Shown: piece after piece, positions 27,086-36,181 of the stretch
Numbering within the stretch: position 1 is the first letter of the stretch
Layout: every line of letters starts with the position of its first letter
Assembly (NCBI RefSeq): GCF_041052385.1
Contig: NZ_CP163439.1
Location: 3,585,001-3,649,000, forward strand
Direction: 5' to 3'
Source: Streptomyces sp. R28
GTDB lineage: Bacteria > Actinomycetota > Actinomycetes > Streptomycetales > Streptomycetaceae
DNA length: 64,000 nucleotides
The notes under the pieces: generated by a model
The model's database searches: none
Seen by the model: the letters and a program-made list of their open reading frames with translations, nothing else
Told to the model about the DNA's origin: nothing
Made by a program: the position numbers and the translations under genes

Positions 27086-29026
27086 TTACTCGGCCTGCAG
27101 CACCAGCAGCGCCAGATCGTCCTCCGGCGGACGGCCGCTGAACTCGTGCACCAGCCTCCGGATGCGTTCCGCGATCAGCTGGGCGTTCAGGCCCGCGCAC
27201 CCGGCGAGCGCGGTCGCGAGGCCGTCGCCGTCGTCGAACTGGCGGGAGCCGCTGCGCCGCTCCGTCACCCCGTCGGTCACGCACAGCAGGGTGTCGCCGG
27301 AGCGCAGCTCGAAGGTCTCGCTGGTGTACGTCGCGTCCTCGACGACCCCGAGGAGGGTCTGTGGGTGCGCGGCCGTGTGGACCTCGCCGCCGGCGCCCAA
27401 CAGCAACGGCAGCGGGTGCCCGGCGGAGGCGAGGGTGCAGCGGACGCCGCCGTCGAAGGGGGTCAGCTCGCCGTACAGCAGGGACAGGAAGCGGGTCTGC
27501 GGGCCGTCGCCGGCCGGGACCGGGCCGACGAGGGCGCGGGCGGCGGCGTCGGCGGCCTCCGTGGCGTCGTCGAGGAGGAGCTGGTTGAGGCGGTCGAGGA
27601 CGTCGGCGACGCGGTAGCCCTCGCGGGCCAGGAGCCGCAGCCAGGGCCGCGCGATGCCGATCACCACGGCCGCCTCGGGGCCCTTGCCCTGCACGTCGCC
27701 GATGGCGAAGCACCAGCGGCCGTCGCCGGCCGGGAACAGGTCGTAGAAGTCGCCGCTCGGGCCGCCCTTGTCGTACGGCTCGTACACCAGGGCGCTGACC
27801 ACCCCGGGGATCTCCGCGACGGCGCCGGGCAGCAGTCCGCGCTGCAGGACCCGGCTGATGGTGGCCTGCCGGGCGTACTGGCGGGCCGCGCCGATGGCGA
27901 GGGCCACCCGGCGGCTGAGGTCCTCGACGAGCCCGGTGACCTCGTCGGGGAAGCACATGAGGTCGGCCCGCCCGATGACCAGCGTGCCCAGCGGGCGGCC
28001 GCCGGCGACCAGCCGGTACGCGAGCGCCGTGCCGCGCACCCCGCGCGCACCGAGCGCCTCACCAGGCCAGGGATAGGCGACGGGCCCGGTGCGGTGGCTG
28101 TCGCAGGAGGGCGGGGGCTCCTTCTCCAGGGCGCGCCGGAGTTCCTCGATGAGGTTCTCGGAGCCGTGCCAGACACGGGCGAGCCGGGGTCCGGTGCCCG
28201 CGACGACGTCCGCCGTCCAGCCTCCCCCGCCCTCGGTGTCACCGGATCGGGGGTATCCCCAGCGTCCGGCCATCTCGTCCTCCAGCCACACCGCGCACCA
28301 GTCCGCCAGCCGCGGCACGATCAGCTGGCCGGCGAGGGCGGCGACCAGGTTCTCGTCGAGCTGCCCGGCGAGCAGGTCGGAGGCCTCGGCGAGGAAGGAC
28401 AGGGCGCCCCGGTTGAGCCAGTCCCGGTCCCGCTCGGCGCGCTGGGGCTCCGGGGCGAGGATCTCGGCGACGCGCAGCCCGCGCTCCAGCGCGCGTTCCT
28501 CGGCGTACGCCTCGGTGTCGTCCCTGGCCGCGATGGGGTCCTCGGCGGGCAGCCGCGCCCACACGATCTTGGCGCCGGTGCGATAGGTGACGCCCCAGGA
28601 CTCGGCGAGCCGGGACACCAGCCGCAGGCCGCGCCCGTACTCCGGGGTCTCGTACGGCGCCTCGATCTCCGCGTCGCGCGGGGCGCGCGAGGGGTGGTGG
28701 TCCAGGACCTCGACGACGAGGGCGCCGGTGTCCTCCTCCAGCCGGCAGGTGAGCTCGACATCGGTACCGGCGTGCACGACCGCGTTGGTGACCAGTTCGC
28801 TGACGGCCACGACGGCGTCGTCGACGAGACGGTCGGTGAGGTGTTCGGTGCCGGGGAGACCGGAGGCGGCCCATTCGGTCAGGGCGTTGCGCACGAGGGT
28901 GCGGGCGGAGCCCGGGGAGAGGGGGCTGCCGGGGAGGGTGGTGCGGGTTTCGGAGCCTCCTCGCCCATGTGCAGGCACATCAGAGGCACGGGTAACGGTC
29001 TCCCGTTGCGCCGGAATGGCCCCCAT
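27086..29026 (-). CDS. ATPase/GAF/PP2C regulatory phosphatase (SpoIIE/RsbU type, OsaC-like)
   Basis: A 646-residue cytosolic regulator with three parts. Residues ~35-175 form an RsbW-like HATPase (AVSELVTNAVVHAGTDVEL, then VVEVLDHHP and YGRGLRLVSRLAESWG). A GAF-like middle covers ~210-400, and a SpoIIE-type PP2C phosphatase occupies ~410-645 (PYDKGGPSGDFYDLFPAGDG, CFAIGDVQGKGPEAA, LLCVTDGVTERR). Such proteins adjust sigma-factor partner switching. It is divergent from the poly-HAMP kinase 102 bases away. Kinase-like plus phosphatase domains beside an OsaA/OsaB-like pair recall S. coelicolor OsaC, which returns SigB to baseline after osmotic stress (from memory; orthology not tested). ATG 29026 has GGGGAG eight bases upstream. 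Confidence 0.9.
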   Translation of the reverse strand: MGAIPAQRETVTRASDVPAHGRGGSETRTTLPGSPLSPGSARTLVRNALTEWAASGLPGTEHLTDRLVDDAVVAVSELVTNAVVHAGTDVELTCRLEEDTGALVVEVLDHHPSRAPRDAEIEAPYETPEYGRGLRLVSRLAESWGVTYRTGAKIVWARLPAEDPIAARDDTEAYAEERALERGLRVAEILAPEPQRAERDRDWLNRGALSFLAEASDLLAGQLDENLVAALAGQLIVPRLADWCAVWLEDEMAGRWGYPRSGDTEGGGGWTADVVAGTGPRLARVWHGSENLIEELRRALEKEPPPSCDSHRTGPVAYPWPGEALGARGVRGTALAYRLVAGGRPLGTLVIGRADLMCFPDEVTGLVEDLSRRVALAIGAARQYARQATISRVLQRGLLPGAVAEIPGVVSALVYEPYDKGGPSGDFYDLFPAGDGRWCFAIGDVQGKGPEAAVVIGIARPWLRLLAREGYRVADVLDRLNQLLLDDATEAADAAARALVGPVPAGDGPQTRFLSLLYGELTPFDGGVRCTLASAGHPLPLLLGAGGEVHTAAHPQTLLGVVEDATYTSETFELRSGDTLLCVTDGVTERRSGSRQFDDGDGLATALAGCAGLNAQLIAERIRRLVHEFSGRPPEDDLALLVLQAE

Positions 29027-29128
29027 GGACAGCTCCCCGAACGGTTCGGACGAATACGCCTCAGTCGACGCCGACAGAGTGACAGACTGGCCACGCCCAT
29101 AAGCACCGAGTTACCGAAGTGGGCCGCC

Positions 29129-32100
29129 ATGAGTGAGAACCGTGCTACGCGTGTGCTCGAAGACGGACAGAAAGACGGTCAAATTCGAGCATCGGAACTG
29201 CGCCCGCTGCTCGCCGCGATGACCGCGGCCCGCGACGGCGACTTCCGCAGGCTGCCGGAGGCCGGAGAGGGAGTGGTGGCCGAGCTGACGGCGGTCTTCA
29301 ACCAGATCATGGACCGCAGCACCCACTTCAACCGTGAAGTGCAGCGGGTCAAGCGGGAGTTGGTGCGCCACGGCCGACTCGACGAGCGGCTCTCGGCTAG
29401 CCCGGGGCCGGGCGACTGGACGACCCGGGTCAACGACGTCAACCACGTGCTCGACGCCCTGGTGGCCCCGGCGGCGAACGCGACGCGCGTGCTCGACGCG
29501 GTGGCCGGCGGCGACCTCACCCAGCGCGTCGATCTGCACGACGGCAGCCGCCAGTTACGCGGTGACCTGCGCCGCCTGGGCCGGGCCGTGAACAAGATGG
29601 TCGACCAGCTCTCCCTGTTCACCGGCGAGGTCACCCGGGTGGCCCGCGAGGTCGGCACCGAGGGCCGGCTCGGCGGGCGGGCCAAGGTGCAGGGTCTGTC
29701 GGGCAGCTGGCGGGACGTGACCGAGGCGGTCAACACGATGGCGTCCCGGCTGACCGCCCAGGTGCGCGACATCGCCCTGGTGACCACGGCGGTGGCCCGC
29801 GGCGACCTGACCCGCACGGTCACCGTCGAGGCGACCGGCGAGCTGCTCGAACTGAAGCTGACCGTCAACACGATGGTGGACCAGCTCTCCGCCTTCGCCG
29901 ACGAGGTGACGAGGGTCGCCCGCGAGGTGGGCACGGAAGGCCGGCTGGGCGGGCGGGCTCAGGTGCGGGGCGTCAGCGGCGTATGGAAGGACCTCACCGA
30001 CAACGTCAACTTCATGGCGTCGAACCTGACCTCCCAGGTCCGCAACATCGCCCAGGTGACGACCGCCGTGGCCAACGGCGACCTGAGCCAGAAGATCACC
30101 GTCGACGCCCAGGGCGAGATCCTCGAACTCAAGTCGACCATCAACACGATGGTGGACCAGCTCTCCGCCTTCGCCGACGAGGTCACCCGCGTCGCCCGCG
30201 AGGTCGGCACCGAAGGCAACCTCGGCGGCCGGGCCCAGGTGCGCGGCGTGTCGGGCGTATGGAAGGACCTCACCGACAACGTCAACTTCATGGCGGACAA
30301 CCTGACCTCCCAGGTCCGCAACATCGCCCTCGTGTCCACCGCCGTGGCCCAGGGCGACCTCGGCAAGAAGATCACGGTGGAGGCGAAGGGCGAGATCCTG
30401 GAGCTGAAGTCGACCATCAACACGATGGTGGACCAGCTCTCCGCCTTCGCCGACGAGGTCACCCGCGTCGCCCGCGAGGTCGGCACCGAAGGCAACCTCG
30501 GCGGTCAGGCCCAGGTGCGCGGCGTCTCGGGAGTCTGGAAAGACCTCACCGACAACGTCAACTTCATGGCGCTGAACCTCACTTCACAGGTACGGAACAT
30601 CGCCCAGGTGACGACCGCCGTCGCCAACGGCGACCTCTCCAAGAAGATCACCGTCGACGCGCGCGGCGAGATCCTGGAGCTGAAGGACACCGTCAACACG
30701 ATGGTGGAGCAGCTGCGCGCCTTCGCCGACGAGGTGACGAGGGTCGCCCGCGAGGTCGGCACCGACGGCCGGCTCGGCGGCCGCGCCCAGGTGCTGGGCG
30801 TCTCCGGCGTGTGGCGGGACCTGACGGACAACGTCAACTACATGGCGGACAACCTCACGTCCCAGGTCCGCAACATCGCCCAGGTCACCACCGCCGTCGC
30901 CAACGGCGACCTGTCCAAGAAGATCGACGTGGACGCGCGCGGGGAGATCCTGGAGCTGAAGACCGCCATCAACACGATGGTCGACACGCTCTCCTCCTTC
31001 TCCTCCGAGGTCACCCGCGTGGCCCGCGAGGTCGGCTCCGAGGGCCAACTCGGCGGCCAGGCAAGGGTCGAGGGCGTCTACGGCACCTGGAAGCGCCTGA
31101 CGACGAACGTGAACGAGCTCGCGTCGAACCTGACCACCCAGGTCCGCGCGATCGCCGAGGTCGCCTCCGCGGTGGCCCAGGGCGATATGTCCCGCTCGAT
31201 CACCGTGGAGACCCAGGGCGAGGTCGCCGAGCTGAAGGACAACATCAACCTGATGGTGGCCAACCTGCGCGAGACGACCCGCGCCAAGGACTGGCTGGAG
31301 TCCAACCTGACCCGCCTCGCCGCCCTGATGCAGGGCCACCGCGACCTGATGGAGGTCGCCGACCTGCTGCTGCGCGAGCTGACGCCGCTGGTGAACGCCC
31401 AGTACGGCGCGTTCTTCCTGGCCGACCCGGACGAGGAGAGCGCCGGGCTGCGCACCACCGTTCCCGCGAAGGGACTCGCGTTCATCGCCGGGTACGGCTC
31501 GGCCCAGGGCACGACCATCGAGACCGGCGGCCTCCCGGTGCACGGCCTGGTCCGGCAGGCGGCCCGCGAGAAGAAGCGGATCCTCGTCGAGGAGGCCCCG
31601 CCGGACTACATCAAGATCAACAGCGGGCTCGGCGAGGCGGCGCCCACCAGTGTCGTCATCATCCCGATCCTCTTCGAGGACAAGCTCCTCGGCGTGATCG
31701 AGCTGGCGTCCTTCTCCCGCTTCTCCGACGTGCACCTGGCGTTCTTCGACCAGTTCGTGAACACCATCGCCGTCGCGATCAACACGATCATCGCCAACTC
31801 CCGCACGGAGTCCCTGCTCGGCGAGTCCCAGCGCCTGGCCATGCAGCTCCAGGAACGCTCGGACGAACTCCAGATGCAGCAGGCGGAACTGCAGCGCTCG
31901 AACGCCGAACTGGAGGAGAAGGCAGCGCTTCTCGCGACGTCCTCGCAGTACAAGTCGGAGTTCCTGGCGAACATGTCGCACGAGCTGCGCACGCCTTTGA
32001 ACTCGCTGCTGATCCTGGCGAGGTTGCTGTCGGACAACCCGGACGGCCACCTCTCCGAACAGGAGGGGCAGTTCGCGTCGACGATCCACCGCTCCGGCTC

Positions 32101-33337
32101 GGACCTCCTCCAGCTGATCAACGACATCCTGGACCTGTCGAAGATCGAGGCCGGCCGGATGGACGTACGCCCGAAGAAGCTGCCGCTCATCAAGCTGCTG
32201 GACTACGTCCACGCCACGTTCCGCCCGCTCACCCTGGACCGGGGGCTCGCCTTCGAGGTGGCGGTCGGCGAGGACGTGCCGCGCGAGATGTACTCGGACG
32301 AGCAGCGCCTCCAGCAGATCCTGCGCAACCTCCTGTCCAACGCGATCAAGTTCACCGCGTCGGGCCGGGTCGAGCTACGGGTGAACCGGGTGAAGGACCC
32401 CGAGCACCAATGGGGGTCCCCCCGCTCGAGCGAAGTCGAGAGTGGGGGAGTCCACGAGGGCGACGAGGTGATCGCGTTCGCGGTGTCCGACACCGGTATC
32501 GGCATCGCGCGGGAGAAGCTCCCGGTGATCTTCGAGGCGTTCCAGCAGGCCGACGGCACGACCAACCGCAAGTACGGCGGAACGGGCCTCGGCCTGTCCA
32601 TCAGCCGGGAGATCGCGGGCCTGCTGGGCGGCCGTATCGTCGCCGAGAGCGAGCCCGGCAGGGGCTCCACGTTCACGCTGTACGTCCCGGTCATCAGCCC
32701 CGGCCACGCGGCGACCGGCCCAGTGCCCGAGGACCGTCCGCTGCCGGTGCCGGAGCAGCTGTCGACCGAGCGCTTCTCGAGCACCCACGACGCGGACGAC
32801 TCCTGGCCGACGCCGACCAAGCTGGAGGCCTGGCAGACCGGCCGGGCGGGCCGGGTACTCCCCGGCCGGCGGGTGTTGATAGTGGACGATGACATCCGCA
32901 ACGTCTTCGCGCTCACCCATGTCCTGGGCCGGGTCGGCATGCCGGTCCTGTACGCCGAGAACGGCCGCGAAGGCATCGAGACGCTGGAGCGGAACCCGGA
33001 CGTCGAACTCGTCCTGATGGACATCATGATGCCGGAGATGGACGGCTACGAGACCATCTCCGCCATCCGCCGCACCCCGCGCTGGACGGACCTGCCCATC
33101 GTCGCGCTGACCGCGAAGGCCATGCCCGGAGACCGGGAGAAATCCATCGCGCGGGGCGCCAACGACTACGTAACGAAGCCGGTGGACGTGGATCAGCTCC
33201 TGACCGTCGTCTGCGACCTCCTGGACCCCGAGGGCGCGGAGCGGCGGGAGCCTGCCACGGAGCCGGACAACACCGCAGCGCCGGGACCGAGCACTTCCGA
33301 CGAGGAAGAGGTCGTCCCGCCGACGATCACCGAATGA
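29129..33337 (+). CDS. Poly-HAMP hybrid histidine kinase (Nik1/OsaA-like)
   Basis: A 1402-residue soluble hybrid kinase with no membrane segment. Residues ~110-710 hold about 13 alternating HAMP units in 92-residue repeats ([18 protein letters not shown] alternating with [18 protein letters not shown]). A GAF domain (~725-890) and a coiled coil follow. HisKA has the phospho-acceptor His951 in [13 protein letters not shown]. The HATPase has [16 protein letters not shown] and GGTGLGLSI, and a C-terminal receiver has Asp1298 in [11 protein letters not shown]. This is the group-III (fungal Nik1) layout used for osmosensing. The ATG at 29129 is chosen by protein similarity; the ribosome site is weak. 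Leu143 is encoded by TTA (29555-29557). A genomic repeat is inserted in frame at 32410-32455. Confidence 0.93.
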   Translation: MSENRATRVLEDGQKDGQIRASELRPLLAAMTAARDGDFRRLPEAGEGVVAELTAVFNQIMDRSTHFNREVQRVKRELVRHGRLDERLSASPGPGDWTTRVNDVNHVLDALVAPAANATRVLDAVAGGDLTQRVDLHDGSRQLRGDLRRLGRAVNKMVDQLSLFTGEVTRVAREVGTEGRLGGRAKVQGLSGSWRDVTEAVNTMASRLTAQVRDIALVTTAVARGDLTRTVTVEATGELLELKLTVNTMVDQLSAFADEVTRVAREVGTEGRLGGRAQVRGVSGVWKDLTDNVNFMASNLTSQVRNIAQVTTAVANGDLSQKITVDAQGEILELKSTINTMVDQLSAFADEVTRVAREVGTEGNLGGRAQVRGVSGVWKDLTDNVNFMADNLTSQVRNIALVSTAVAQGDLGKKITVEAKGEILELKSTINTMVDQLSAFADEVTRVAREVGTEGNLGGQAQVRGVSGVWKDLTDNVNFMALNLTSQVRNIAQVTTAVANGDLSKKITVDARGEILELKDTVNTMVEQLRAFADEVTRVAREVGTDGRLGGRAQVLGVSGVWRDLTDNVNYMADNLTSQVRNIAQVTTAVANGDLSKKIDVDARGEILELKTAINTMVDTLSSFSSEVTRVAREVGSEGQLGGQARVEGVYGTWKRLTTNVNELASNLTTQVRAIAEVASAVAQGDMSRSITVETQGEVAELKDNINLMVANLRETTRAKDWLESNLTRLAALMQGHRDLMEVADLLLRELTPLVNAQYGAFFLADPDEESAGLRTTVPAKGLAFIAGYGSAQGTTIETGGLPVHGLVRQAAREKKRILVEEAPPDYIKINSGLGEAAPTSVVIIPILFEDKLLGVIELASFSRFSDVHLAFFDQFVNTIAVAINTIIANSRTESLLGESQRLAMQLQERSDELQMQQAELQRSNAELEEKAALLATSSQYKSEFLANMSHELRTPLNSLLILARLLSDNPDGHLSEQEGQFASTIHRSGSDLLQLINDILDLSKIEAGRMDVRPKKLPLIKLLDYVHATFRPLTLDRGLAFEVAVGEDVPREMYSDEQRLQQILRNLLSNAIKFTASGRVELRVNRVKDPEHQWGSPRSSEVESGGVHEGDEVIAFAVSDTGIGIAREKLPVIFEAFQQADGTTNRKYGGTGLGLSISREIAGLLGGRIVAESEPGRGSTFTLYVPVISPGHAATGPVPEDRPLPVPEQLSTERFSSTHDADDSWPTPTKLEAWQTGRAGRVLPGRRVLIVDDDIRNVFALTHVLGRVGMPVLYAENGREGIETLERNPDVELVLMDIMMPEMDGYETISAIRRTPRWTDLPIVALTAKAMPGDREKSIARGANDYVTKPVDVDQLLTVVCDLLDPEGAERREPATEPDNTAAPGPSTSDEEEVVPPTITE
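29627..31282 (+). repeat. Six 276-bp coding repeats (poly-HAMP)
   Basis: Repeat units begin with the codons for [10 protein letters not shown] at 29627, 29903, 30179, 30455, 30731 and 31007, exactly 276 bp (92 codons) apart. Neighbouring units are very similar at the DNA level; 30131-30227 and 30407-30503 are identical or nearly so. This suits copy-number change by unequal recombination. Confidence 0.92.
32410..32455. repeat. Short Streptomyces palindromic repeat inserted in the kinase gene
   Basis: TGGGGGTCCCCCCGCTCGAG, then CGAAG, then TCGAGAGTGGGGGAG: two nested inverted repeats (GGGGG-TC-CCCCC and CTCGA-GCGAAG-TCGAG). I recall near-identical sequences scattered through Streptomyces genomes, mostly between genes. 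Here it sits in frame, adding about 15 residues ([14 protein letters not shown]) to a loop of the HATPase domain. Confidence 0.75.
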
Positions 33338-33349
33338 GGCCACTTCACC

Positions 33350-33910
33350 ATGAGCGCTGAGGCAACGAGCGACGAGCGTGCCGGCATCCTCCTCGTCGAC
33401 GACATGGAGGACAACCTGATCGCGCTGGAGGCCGTCCTGGGGTCCCTCAACGAGCCGCTCGTGCGCGCGCGTTCGGGCGAGGAGGCGATGAAGGCGCTGC
33501 TGCGGCAACGCTTCGCCCTGGTCCTGCTCGACGTCCGCATGCCGGGCATGGACGGCTTCGAGACCGCCACGAACATCAAGCGGCTCGACCAGACCAAGGA
33601 CGTCCCGATCATCTTCCTGACCGGCGCGGAGGACGAGCCGGGCTACGCCTTCCGCGGCTATGCGACGGGCGCCGCGGACTACTTGACCAAGCCGTTCGAT
33701 CCGTGGGTACTGCGCGCGAAGGTCAGCGTCTTCCTCGACCTCCACCGCAAGACCAGGCAGCTGGAGCACCTGCTGAGCCGCGAGCACGTACACAGCCGGG
33801 AGCTGAGCACTCAGGTGGAGGCCCTGGAGAAACAGCTTTCCGGGGACACTCCCCCGAACGTGACGGCCTTACGCGCCCAAGTCCATGAGATACGGCGGCT
33901 CATCGATTAG
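33350..33910 (+). CDS. Response regulator with coiled-coil output (OsaB-like)
   Basis: A 186-residue response regulator without a DNA-binding domain. The receiver (residues ~10-130) has the acidic pair in ILLVDDMEDN, phospho-acceptor Asp61 in LVLLDVRMPGMDG, IIFLTGAED and the lysine of DYLTKPFDP. The remaining ~55 residues form a charged helix (LEHLLSREHVHSRELSTQVE), probably a coiled coil. It starts 12 bases after the kinase stop, with GAGG ten bases upstream, and is clearly co-transcribed with it. The layout matches S. coelicolor OsaB. A TTA codon occurs at 33869-33871 (Leu174), so bldA dependence is expected here too. Confidence 0.92.
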   Translation: MSAEATSDERAGILLVDDMEDNLIALEAVLGSLNEPLVRARSGEEAMKALLRQRFALVLLDVRMPGMDGFETATNIKRLDQTKDVPIIFLTGAEDEPGYAFRGYATGAADYLTKPFDPWVLRAKVSVFLDLHRKTRQLEHLLSREHVHSRELSTQVEALEKQLSGDTPPNVTALRAQVHEIRRLID

Positions 33911-33931
33911 GGGTGCGCGTCCCGACCTGAA

Positions 33932-33989
33932 GGGGCGCGGGGCTGTGTCGATTTGCGGCTCCGCCGCGTGGGCACGACCAGCCACAACG
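33932..33989. repeat. Dispersed GCGGCTCCGCCGC repeat, copy 2
   Basis: Inverted counterpart of 14536-14593, located between the response regulator stop and the convergent acyl-CoA synthetase gene. The hairpin GCGGC-TCC-GCCGC and the CGACCAGCCAC tail are conserved. A terminator role at convergent gene ends is likely. Confidence 0.75.
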
Positions 33990-34033
33990 AACCCGCAGCC
34001 GCCAGCAGCCCCGCCACCCCTCCCTCTACGGCG

Positions 34034-35908
34034 CTACGCCTCCCGCGTACCCGCGTACATCTCCTCGATCAGCCCCTTGTACTCCCGCTCCACCACCGGC
34101 CGCTTCAGCTTCAGACTCGGCGTGATCTCCCCGTGCTCCACATCGAGATCCCGCGGCAGCAACCGGAACTTCTTGATCGTCTGCCACTTCTGAAGCCCGG
34201 CGTTGAGCTGCTTCACATAGCCGTCGACCATCTCGACGGTGGCCGGCGCGGCCACGATCTCCGCGTACGACTTGCCGGAGAGCCCGTTCTCCTCGGCCCA
34301 CGCCAGGATCGAGGGCTCGTCCAGCGCGATCAGCGCAGTGCAGAAGTTCCGGTCGGCCCCGTGCACCAGGATGTTGGAGACGTACGGGCACACCGCCTTG
34401 AACTGTCCCTCGACCTCGGCGGGCGCGATGTACTTGCCGCCCGACGTCTTGATGAGGTCCTTCTTGCGGTCGGTGATGCGCAGGTACCCGTCCGGGGACA
34501 GCTCGCCGATGTCGCCGGTGTGGAACCAGCCGTCGCTCTCCAGCACCTCGGCGGTCTTGTCCGGCAGCCCGTGGTAGCCCTCCATGATGCCGGGGCCCCG
34601 CAGCAGGATCTCGCCGTCGTCGGCGATACGGACCTCCGTGCCGGGCAGCGGCTTGCCGACCGTGCCGGTGCGGTAGGCCTCGCCCGGGTTCACGAAGGAC
34701 GCGGCCGAGGACTCCGTGAGCCCGTAGCCCTCGAGGATGTGGATGCCGGCGCCGGCGAAGAAGTAACCGATCTCCGGGGAGAGGGCGGCGCTGCCCGACA
34801 CACAGGCGCGCAGGTTGCCGCCGAAGGCCTCACGGATCTTGGCGAACACGAGGGTGTCGGCGACCTTGTGCTTGGCGGCGAGGCCGAACGGCGCGGAGTG
34901 GGTGCCGGTGCGCCGGAAGTTGTCCTGGGTGACCTTGGCGTACTCGCGGGAGACCTCGGCGGCCCACTGGAAGATCTTGTACTTGGCGCCACCGCCCGCA
35001 CGGGCCTTGGCGGCGACCCCGTTGTAGACCTTCTCGAAGATGCGCGGGACGGCCGCCATGTACGTCGGCTGCACGACCGGCAGATTCTCGATGATCTTGT
35101 CGACCCGGCCGTCGACGGCGGTGACGTGGCCGACCTCGATCTGGCCGGAGGTGAGCACCTTGCCGAAGACGTGCGCGAGCGGCAGCCACAGGTACTGCAC
35201 GTCGTCCGGACCGACCAGGCCCGTCGCGGCGATCGCCTTCGCCATGTACGACCAGTTGTCGTGCGGCAGGCGTACGCCCTTGGGGCGGCCGGTGGTGCCG
35301 GAGGTGTAGATGAGGGTGGCGAGCTGGTCCTTGGTGATCGCGCCGACCCGCTCCTTGACCAGGTCGGCATCCTTCTCCAGCCGGGCCGCGCCGCGCTTCT
35401 CCAGCTCGTCGAGGGTGAGGATCCAGTCGGCGGTCTCGACGCCGGCCGGGTCGATGACGACGACGTGGGTCAGGTTCGGCAGCTCGGCGCGCTTCTCCTG
35501 CGCCTTGGCCAGCTGCGCCGCGTCCTCGGCGATCAGCACCCGGCTCTCGGAGTCGGACAGGATGAACGCCGACTCTTCGGCGTTGGTCTGCGGATACACG
35601 GTGGTGGTGGCCGCGCCGGCACACATGATGCCCAGGTCGGCGAGGATCCACTCGAGCCGCGTCGAGGAGGCGAGGGCCACCCGCTGCTCGGGCTGGACGC
35701 CCAGCTCGATGAGGCCGGCCGCGATCGCGTAGACCCGCTCGGCGGCCTGCGCCCAGCTCAGCGACTTCCACTCGTCCGGCCCCTGCCCCGAGGCCACCGG
35801 TACCGGATGGCGATATGCCTCGGCGTCCGGTGTGGCCGCCACACGCTCCAGGAAGAGGGTCGCCACGCTCGGCGGACGGTTCTCGATCAGTGTCTGTGTG
35901 TCGCTCAC
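34034..35908 (-). CDS. Long-chain acyl-CoA synthetase (AMP-binding)
   Basis: A 624-residue AMP-forming acyl-CoA ligase of the long-chain fatty-acid type. The P-loop reads LIYTSGTTGRPKGV (near residue 195), the core motif GYGLTESSA, the adenylate-binding WFHTGDIGEL and the hinge LRITDRKKDLIKTSGGKYI. Catalysis activates fatty acids for beta-oxidation or lipid synthesis. The GTG at 35908 has GGAGG five bases upstream, overruling the longer open frame to 36106. Two related 10-bp palindromes at 35985-36013 probably control it. It converges on the response regulator gene, with a repeat between. Confidence 0.93.
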   Translation of the reverse strand: MSDTQTLIENRPPSVATLFLERVAATPDAEAYRHPVPVASGQGPDEWKSLSWAQAAERVYAIAAGLIELGVQPEQRVALASSTRLEWILADLGIMCAGAATTTVYPQTNAEESAFILSDSESRVLIAEDAAQLAKAQEKRAELPNLTHVVVIDPAGVETADWILTLDELEKRGAARLEKDADLVKERVGAITKDQLATLIYTSGTTGRPKGVRLPHDNWSYMAKAIAATGLVGPDDVQYLWLPLAHVFGKVLTSGQIEVGHVTAVDGRVDKIIENLPVVQPTYMAAVPRIFEKVYNGVAAKARAGGGAKYKIFQWAAEVSREYAKVTQDNFRRTGTHSAPFGLAAKHKVADTLVFAKIREAFGGNLRACVSGSAALSPEIGYFFAGAGIHILEGYGLTESSAASFVNPGEAYRTGTVGKPLPGTEVRIADDGEILLRGPGIMEGYHGLPDKTAEVLESDGWFHTGDIGELSPDGYLRITDRKKDLIKTSGGKYIAPAEVEGQFKAVCPYVSNILVHGADRNFCTALIALDEPSILAWAEENGLSGKSYAEIVAAPATVEMVDGYVKQLNAGLQKWQTIKKFRLLPRDLDVEHGEITPSLKLKRPVVEREYKGLIEEMYAGTREA

Positions 35909-35984
35909 GACGTCCTCCGGGGGCCCGCGACTGTGCGGCTGGCTCAATAGCCGGCTTTGCGGCCGGCTCATTACGGCGGTTTTC

Positions 35985-36013
35985 ACTCGCGAGCCGTTGT
36001 TTAACTCGCGAGT
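35985..36013. promoter_or_regulatory. Paired ACTCGCGAG palindromes upstream of acyl-CoA synthetase
   Basis: ACTCGCGAGC (35985-35994) and the perfect palindrome ACTCGCGAGT (36004-36013) start 19 bp apart, about 75-105 bases upstream of the GTG start. Spacing near two helical turns and position suggest a TetR-type operator pair. The region is AT-rich for this genome (GTTGTTTAACTC). Confidence 0.5.
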
Positions 36014-36107
36014 AACTATCGAGCAGGGATCAGAGTAAAGGCCGACCGGCCACCGCGTAAGGGGCAACGGCCTGTCACTTCCTCCAGAGGGCCACCCGCC
36101 GGACACG

Positions 36108-36143
36108 CAGGGGCCCGCCGCACTTGCGCACGACGGACCCCTG
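36108..36143 (-). terminator. lepA terminator
   Basis: CAGGGGCCCGCCG (36108-36120) pairs with CGACGGACCCCTG (36131-36143) through a 13-bp stem with two G-U pairs on the minus-strand RNA. It lies 38 bases past the lepA stop. Confidence 0.75.
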
Positions 36144-36181
36144 TTGCACCGGTTTGCCAGGCCACCCCGCGTTACCGGCGG

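Noticed and set aside
26105..29128. Very long plus-strand open frame continuous with the poly-HAMP kinase
   Set aside because: It lies antisense to hemW and the PP2C phosphatase gene, which have clear domains; it is an artefact of high GC. The kinase starts at 29129.
29627..31282. Regular repeats considered as a CRISPR array
   Set aside because: The units are 276 bp, contiguous and encode HAMP domains; there are no spacers or cas genes. The same applies to the minisatellites at 39685, 44606 and 48381.
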